Origin: Saprospiraceae bacterium UBA7687 | Lineage (GTDB): Bacteria; Bacteroidota; Bacteroidia; Chitinophagales; Saprospiraceae | Reading direction: 5' to 3' | DNA length: 16,409 nt | NCBI GenBank assembly: GCA_002482845.1 | Contig: DLGT01000033.1 | Span: forward strand, 1 to 16,409 | In this document: piece by piece, positions 13,445-16,409 of the stretch | How the letters are laid out: each line of letters opens with the position of its first letter | Numbering within the stretch: position 1 is the first letter of the stretch | Position numbers and translations under genes: made by a program | The notes under the pieces: model-generated | Told to the model about the DNA's origin: nothing | Databases searched by the model: none | What the model saw: the letters and a program-made list of their open reading frames with translations, nothing else

Positions 13445-16081
13445 ATGAAAATAAGAGAAATTAATGCCATGCGCGGACCTAATTATTGGTCAATAAGAAG
13501 ACACAAACTTATAGTCATGGTTTTGGATTTAGAAGATATGGAAACCAAGCCATCAAATTTAATTCCTGGATTTGGTGATCGTCTCAAAACTATGTTTCCT
13601 ACAATGTACTCTCATAGATGTTCTGAAGGTTGTGATGGTGGTTTTTTTATGCGTGTAGACGAAGGTACTTGGATGGGCCACGTAATTGAACATATAGCTT
13701 TAGAGATCCAAACACTCGCAGGAATGGATACAGGATTCGGACGTACAAGAGATTATGGGGAAGAAGGTGTTTACAATGTCGTTTTTTCTTACATCGAAGA
13801 GAATGTAGGAAGATATGCCGCTGAAGCAGCCGTCAAAATCTGTGAAGCACTTATCGCAGATGAAGCCTATGACTTAGAACCTGACATTCAGCAAATGCGT
13901 GAATTAAGAGAAAGTGGTCGATTAGGCCCAAGTACTGGATCGATCGTCGAAGAAGCAGCAAGCCGTGGCATTCCGTGGATAAGATTGAATAAATATTCTC
14001 TTTGCCAACTAGGTTATGGTGCTAATCAAAAAAGAATACAAGCTACTGTGACTAGTGAAACAAGTAGTATCGGTGTGGAAATTGCTTGTGATAAAGAAGA
14101 TACTAAATTCCTACTACAACAAGCTGAAGTAGAAGTGCCAAAAGGTGAAATCATCAGTCGAGAAAGCAGTCTAGAAGCAGCATGTAGGTACGTAAAATTC
14201 CCATTAGTCATCAAACCCATCGATGGAAATCATGGTCGTGGCATCACAGTAAATATAAATAACTATGAAGATGCCGTAGTTGCTTTTCACGCAGCGAAAC
14301 AAGTATCTCAAAAAGTAATCGTTGAAAAATATATCACGGGTGAGGATTATAGACTCCTTGTTATAAATCACAGACTTGTCGCAGCTGCCAAAAGAACACC
14401 TGCCCACGTCATAGGTGATGGCCGATCAACAGTCAAAGAACTCATAGATGAAGTCAATTCAGACCCAAGAAGAGGTTATGGGCATGAAAATGTATTGACC
14501 ATGATCACTTTAAATGAATTGACAAAAACCATCATCTCAGCAAAAGGATTTACGGAAGATTCTGTCATTCCTTCAGGTATGAGACTTATTCTAAAAGACA
14601 CCGCCAATCTAAGCACAGGTGGTACTGCTGAAGATGTCACAGATATTGTTCACCCTGCGAATGTGTCCATGGCAGAAAGGATATCGAAAATTATAGACTT
14701 AGATATATGCGGAATTGACATCATGACGAGTGATATCAGTCAACCACTATCTGATACTGGTGGCGCTGTACTAGAAGTAAATGCTGGACCAGGATTCAGA
14801 ATGCACTTAGCGCCCACCAAAGGATTGCCTAGAAATGTGGCAGCTCCTGTGGTAGATAAATTATTCCCAAAACAAGGAGATACAGGTCGTATACCTATTA
14901 TAGCTATCACCGGTACTAATGGCAAGACAACCACAAGTCGTCTAATCGCCCATATGGCCAAAATGCATGGTTATAGAGTTGGTTATACCACAAGTGATGG
15001 CGTTTATATTCAAAATAGGATGCTGATGAAAGGAGATTGCACAGGTCCTGCTAGTTCTGAATTTGTTTTAAAAGATCCAACGGTCAATTTTGCTGTATTG
15101 GAGTGTGCGCGCGGCGGATTGTTAAGATCTGGACTTGCTTTTGCACATTGTGATGTAGGTATTGTGACAAATGTAGCTGCCGATCATTTAGGATTAAAAG
15201 GAATTCACACATTAGATCAACTTGCTAAAGTGAAGGGTGTCATCCCTGAAACAGTTTTACCATCAGGATACGCCATTTTAAATGCAGATGACGATCTTGT
15301 TTACGATATGCGCAGGAATATTAGTTCACATTTGGCTTTATTCTCTATGGACGAAAATAATCCAAGGATAAAAGCACTGCAAAGGAAAGGAGGAATCACC
15401 GCTGTATTTGAAAATGGTTATGTCACACTTTGTCGTGGAGAATGGAAGATGCGCGTCATGAAAGCTGATCTGATCCCACTCACTTATGGTGGGAAAGCGA
15501 CCTTTATGATCCAAAACATCTTACCTGCGATTATAGCAGCCGACGTTCAAGGTATCAGCATAGAAGATATGAAAGCGGCTTTAGAAACTTTTATCCCTTC
15601 GCCATCTCAGACACCTGGGAGGTTAAACATGTTTCAGTTTCAAAACTTCCAAATATTATTAGATTTTGCACATAATCCTGCTGGGATGAAGGCTTTGCAG
15701 AAGTTTACTGACAATATAGAAGCCACAAATAAAGTAGGAATCATAGCAGGTATAGGCGATAGAAGAGTCGAAGATAATAATGAAATGGGTAAAATCATTG
15801 CCGATATGTGTGATGAGATTATTATTAGACAAGACAAAAATTTGCGTGGTAAAACAGAACAAGAATTGATCGAAATGATTAATAATGGTATAAAATCAGC
15901 ACATCCTGATAAAAAAACCACCATCATACCTTCTGAAAAAGAAGCCATACTTCATGCCGTTAAGAATGCAACAAAGGGATCATTGATCATTGTTTGTAGT
16001 GATGTTATACCTGATGCATTGGATTTAGTGACAAAGTTGAAGGAACAAGAGTTGAGCGGAGAAGTTGTTTTTGGTGTTTGA
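13445..16081 (+). CDS. cphA: Cyanophycin synthetase (CphA1 type)
   Basis: Codes 878 residues, the usual CphA1 length. The enzyme polymerises aspartate and arginine into multi-L-arginyl-poly-L-aspartate using ATP, in the cytoplasm. The N domain (1 to about 160) starts with the typical RGPNYWSIRRHKLIV and carries HVIEH (79-83) with Cys59 and Cys63 nearby, matching the region reported to trim polymer into primers. The ATP-grasp domain (about 220-470) adds Asp; it has KPIDGNHGRG (257-266) and EVNAGPGFR (444-452). The Mur-ligase-like domain (about 485-870) adds Arg; it has the P-loop GTNGKTTT (490-497), ARGGLLRSG, and DFAHNPAG (740-747). Both ATP sites look intact, unlike CphA2. It lies 33 bp before the isoaspartyl peptidase gene, probably one operon. 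Confidence 0.96.
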   Translation: MKIREINAMRGPNYWSIRRHKLIVMVLDLEDMETKPSNLIPGFGDRLKTMFPTMYSHRCSEGCDGGFFMRVDEGTWMGHVIEHIALEIQTLAGMDTGFGRTRDYGEEGVYNVVFSYIEENVGRYAAEAAVKICEALIADEAYDLEPDIQQMRELRESGRLGPSTGSIVEEAASRGIPWIRLNKYSLCQLGYGANQKRIQATVTSETSSIGVEIACDKEDTKFLLQQAEVEVPKGEIISRESSLEAACRYVKFPLVIKPIDGNHGRGITVNINNYEDAVVAFHAAKQVSQKVIVEKYITGEDYRLLVINHRLVAAAKRTPAHVIGDGRSTVKELIDEVNSDPRRGYGHENVLTMITLNELTKTIISAKGFTEDSVIPSGMRLILKDTANLSTGGTAEDVTDIVHPANVSMAERISKIIDLDICGIDIMTSDISQPLSDTGGAVLEVNAGPGFRMHLAPTKGLPRNVAAPVVDKLFPKQGDTGRIPIIAITGTNGKTTTSRLIAHMAKMHGYRVGYTTSDGVYIQNRMLMKGDCTGPASSEFVLKDPTVNFAVLECARGGLLRSGLAFAHCDVGIVTNVAADHLGLKGIHTLDQLAKVKGVIPETVLPSGYAILNADDDLVYDMRRNISSHLALFSMDENNPRIKALQRKGGITAVFENGYVTLCRGEWKMRVMKADLIPLTYGGKATFMIQNILPAIIAADVQGISIEDMKAALETFIPSPSQTPGRLNMFQFQNFQILLDFAHNPAGMKALQKFTDNIEATNKVGIIAGIGDRRVEDNNEMGKIIADMCDEIIIRQDKNLRGKTEQELIEMINNGIKSAHPDKKTTIIPSEKEAILHAVKNATKGSLIIVCSDVIPDALDLVTKLKEQELSGEVVFGV

Positions 16082-16114
16082 AATTCCATTGTTTAATATT
16101 TTTAATTAAAATAG

Positions 16115-16409
16115 ATGCATCCATTTTCTATTGCCATCCATGGTGGCGCAGGTACTTTATTACGAGGACAAATGACATCCGAAAAAGAAACTGCCTACAA
16201 AAGTGTACTCCAAGAAGCACTTGACGCTGGTTATAATGTATTAGAAAATAAAGGTAATTCTTTAGATGCGGTAACTGCAGCTGTCACAATATTAGAGGAT
16301 TCTCCACTATTTAATGCTGGACGAGGCAGTGTGTTTACGGCAACTGGAAGTCATGAAATGGACGCATCGATAATGGAAGGTCTCACGCTTAAAGCGGGTG
16401 CTGTATCCT
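16115..16409 (+). CDS. Isoaspartyl peptidase / plant-type L-asparaginase, N-terminal part (cut by right edge)
   Basis: The frame opens at ATG 16115 and runs to the window end (98 codons seen). It begins MHPFSIAIHGGAGTL and continues with LDAVTAAVTILEDSPLFNAG and RGSVFTATGSHEMDASIM, which are signature stretches of the alpha subunit of Ntn-hydrolase isoaspartyl peptidases (type III asparaginases). The catalytic Thr that starts the beta subunit after self-cleavage lies beyond the window, so activity cannot be confirmed. No signal peptide is seen, suggesting a cytosolic enzyme. Directly behind cphA, its likely job is to split beta-Asp-Arg dipeptides released from cyanophycin. The polymer-degrading cyanophycinase cphB is not in the window and may follow. 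Confidence 0.88.
   Translation, partial: MHPFSIAIHGGAGTLLRGQMTSEKETAYKSVLQEALDAGYNVLENKGNSLDAVTAAVTILEDSPLFNAGRGSVFTATGSHEMDASIMEGLTLKAGAVS

Noticed and set aside
1..16409. Defence system, prophage, transposon or CRISPR array
   Set aside because: No transposase, integrase, nuclease-helicase module, regularly spaced repeats or flanking direct repeats were seen; all sizeable genes are explained by the families listed.

Overview
This window looks like a piece of a Bacteroidota chromosome. The DNA is AT-rich and the genes lack Shine-Dalgarno sequences. Two promoters carry the Bacteroidota-type -7 element TAnnTTTG, and gene content fits: a large secreted M36 metalloprotease of the kind usually exported by type IX secretion, a class II CCA-adding enzyme with an HD domain, and a cyanophycin synthetase. 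The protease architecture and the cyanophycin genes would suit a Saprospiria-like member, but that placement is a guess. I saw no tRNA, rRNA, CRISPR array, insertion sequence or phage gene.

Layout. Positions 1-4383 (minus) hold the first 1461 residues of a multidomain secreted M36 (fungalysin-type) protease that runs off the left edge. An AT-rich gap of 415 bp follows, with no gene. Then come an M20D amidohydrolase (4799-5986, minus) and, divergently, a small NTF2/SnoaL-like lipoprotein and an APC-family amino-acid permease (6176-7973, plus). Converging on these is a minus-strand group: a ComEA-like helix-hairpin-helix membrane protein, the CCA-adding enzyme, a DusB-type tRNA-dihydrouridine synthase and a small predicted outer-membrane beta-barrel protein (7994-12075). 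A membrane desaturase (12222-13229, minus) lies upstream of these. It is divergent from cyanophycin synthetase cphA (13445-16081, plus), which is followed 33 bp later by the start of an isoaspartyl peptidase/asparaginase cut by the right edge.

How the genes may work together. Several point to amino-acid and nitrogen handling: extracellular protein digestion, an amidohydrolase for acylated amino acids or peptides, an amino-acid permease, and a cphA-isoaspartyl peptidase pair for storing and recovering Asp/Arg nitrogen. The dus and cca genes form a tRNA maturation pair.

The most notable gene is the desaturase. It resembles eukaryotic dihydroceramide delta-4 desaturase (DEGS) along its whole length, not a generic acyl desaturase. 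This suggests that a sphingolipid-making bacterium could make delta-4 unsaturated ceramides. The desaturase-cphA intergenic region also has an unusual density of palindromes and repeats.
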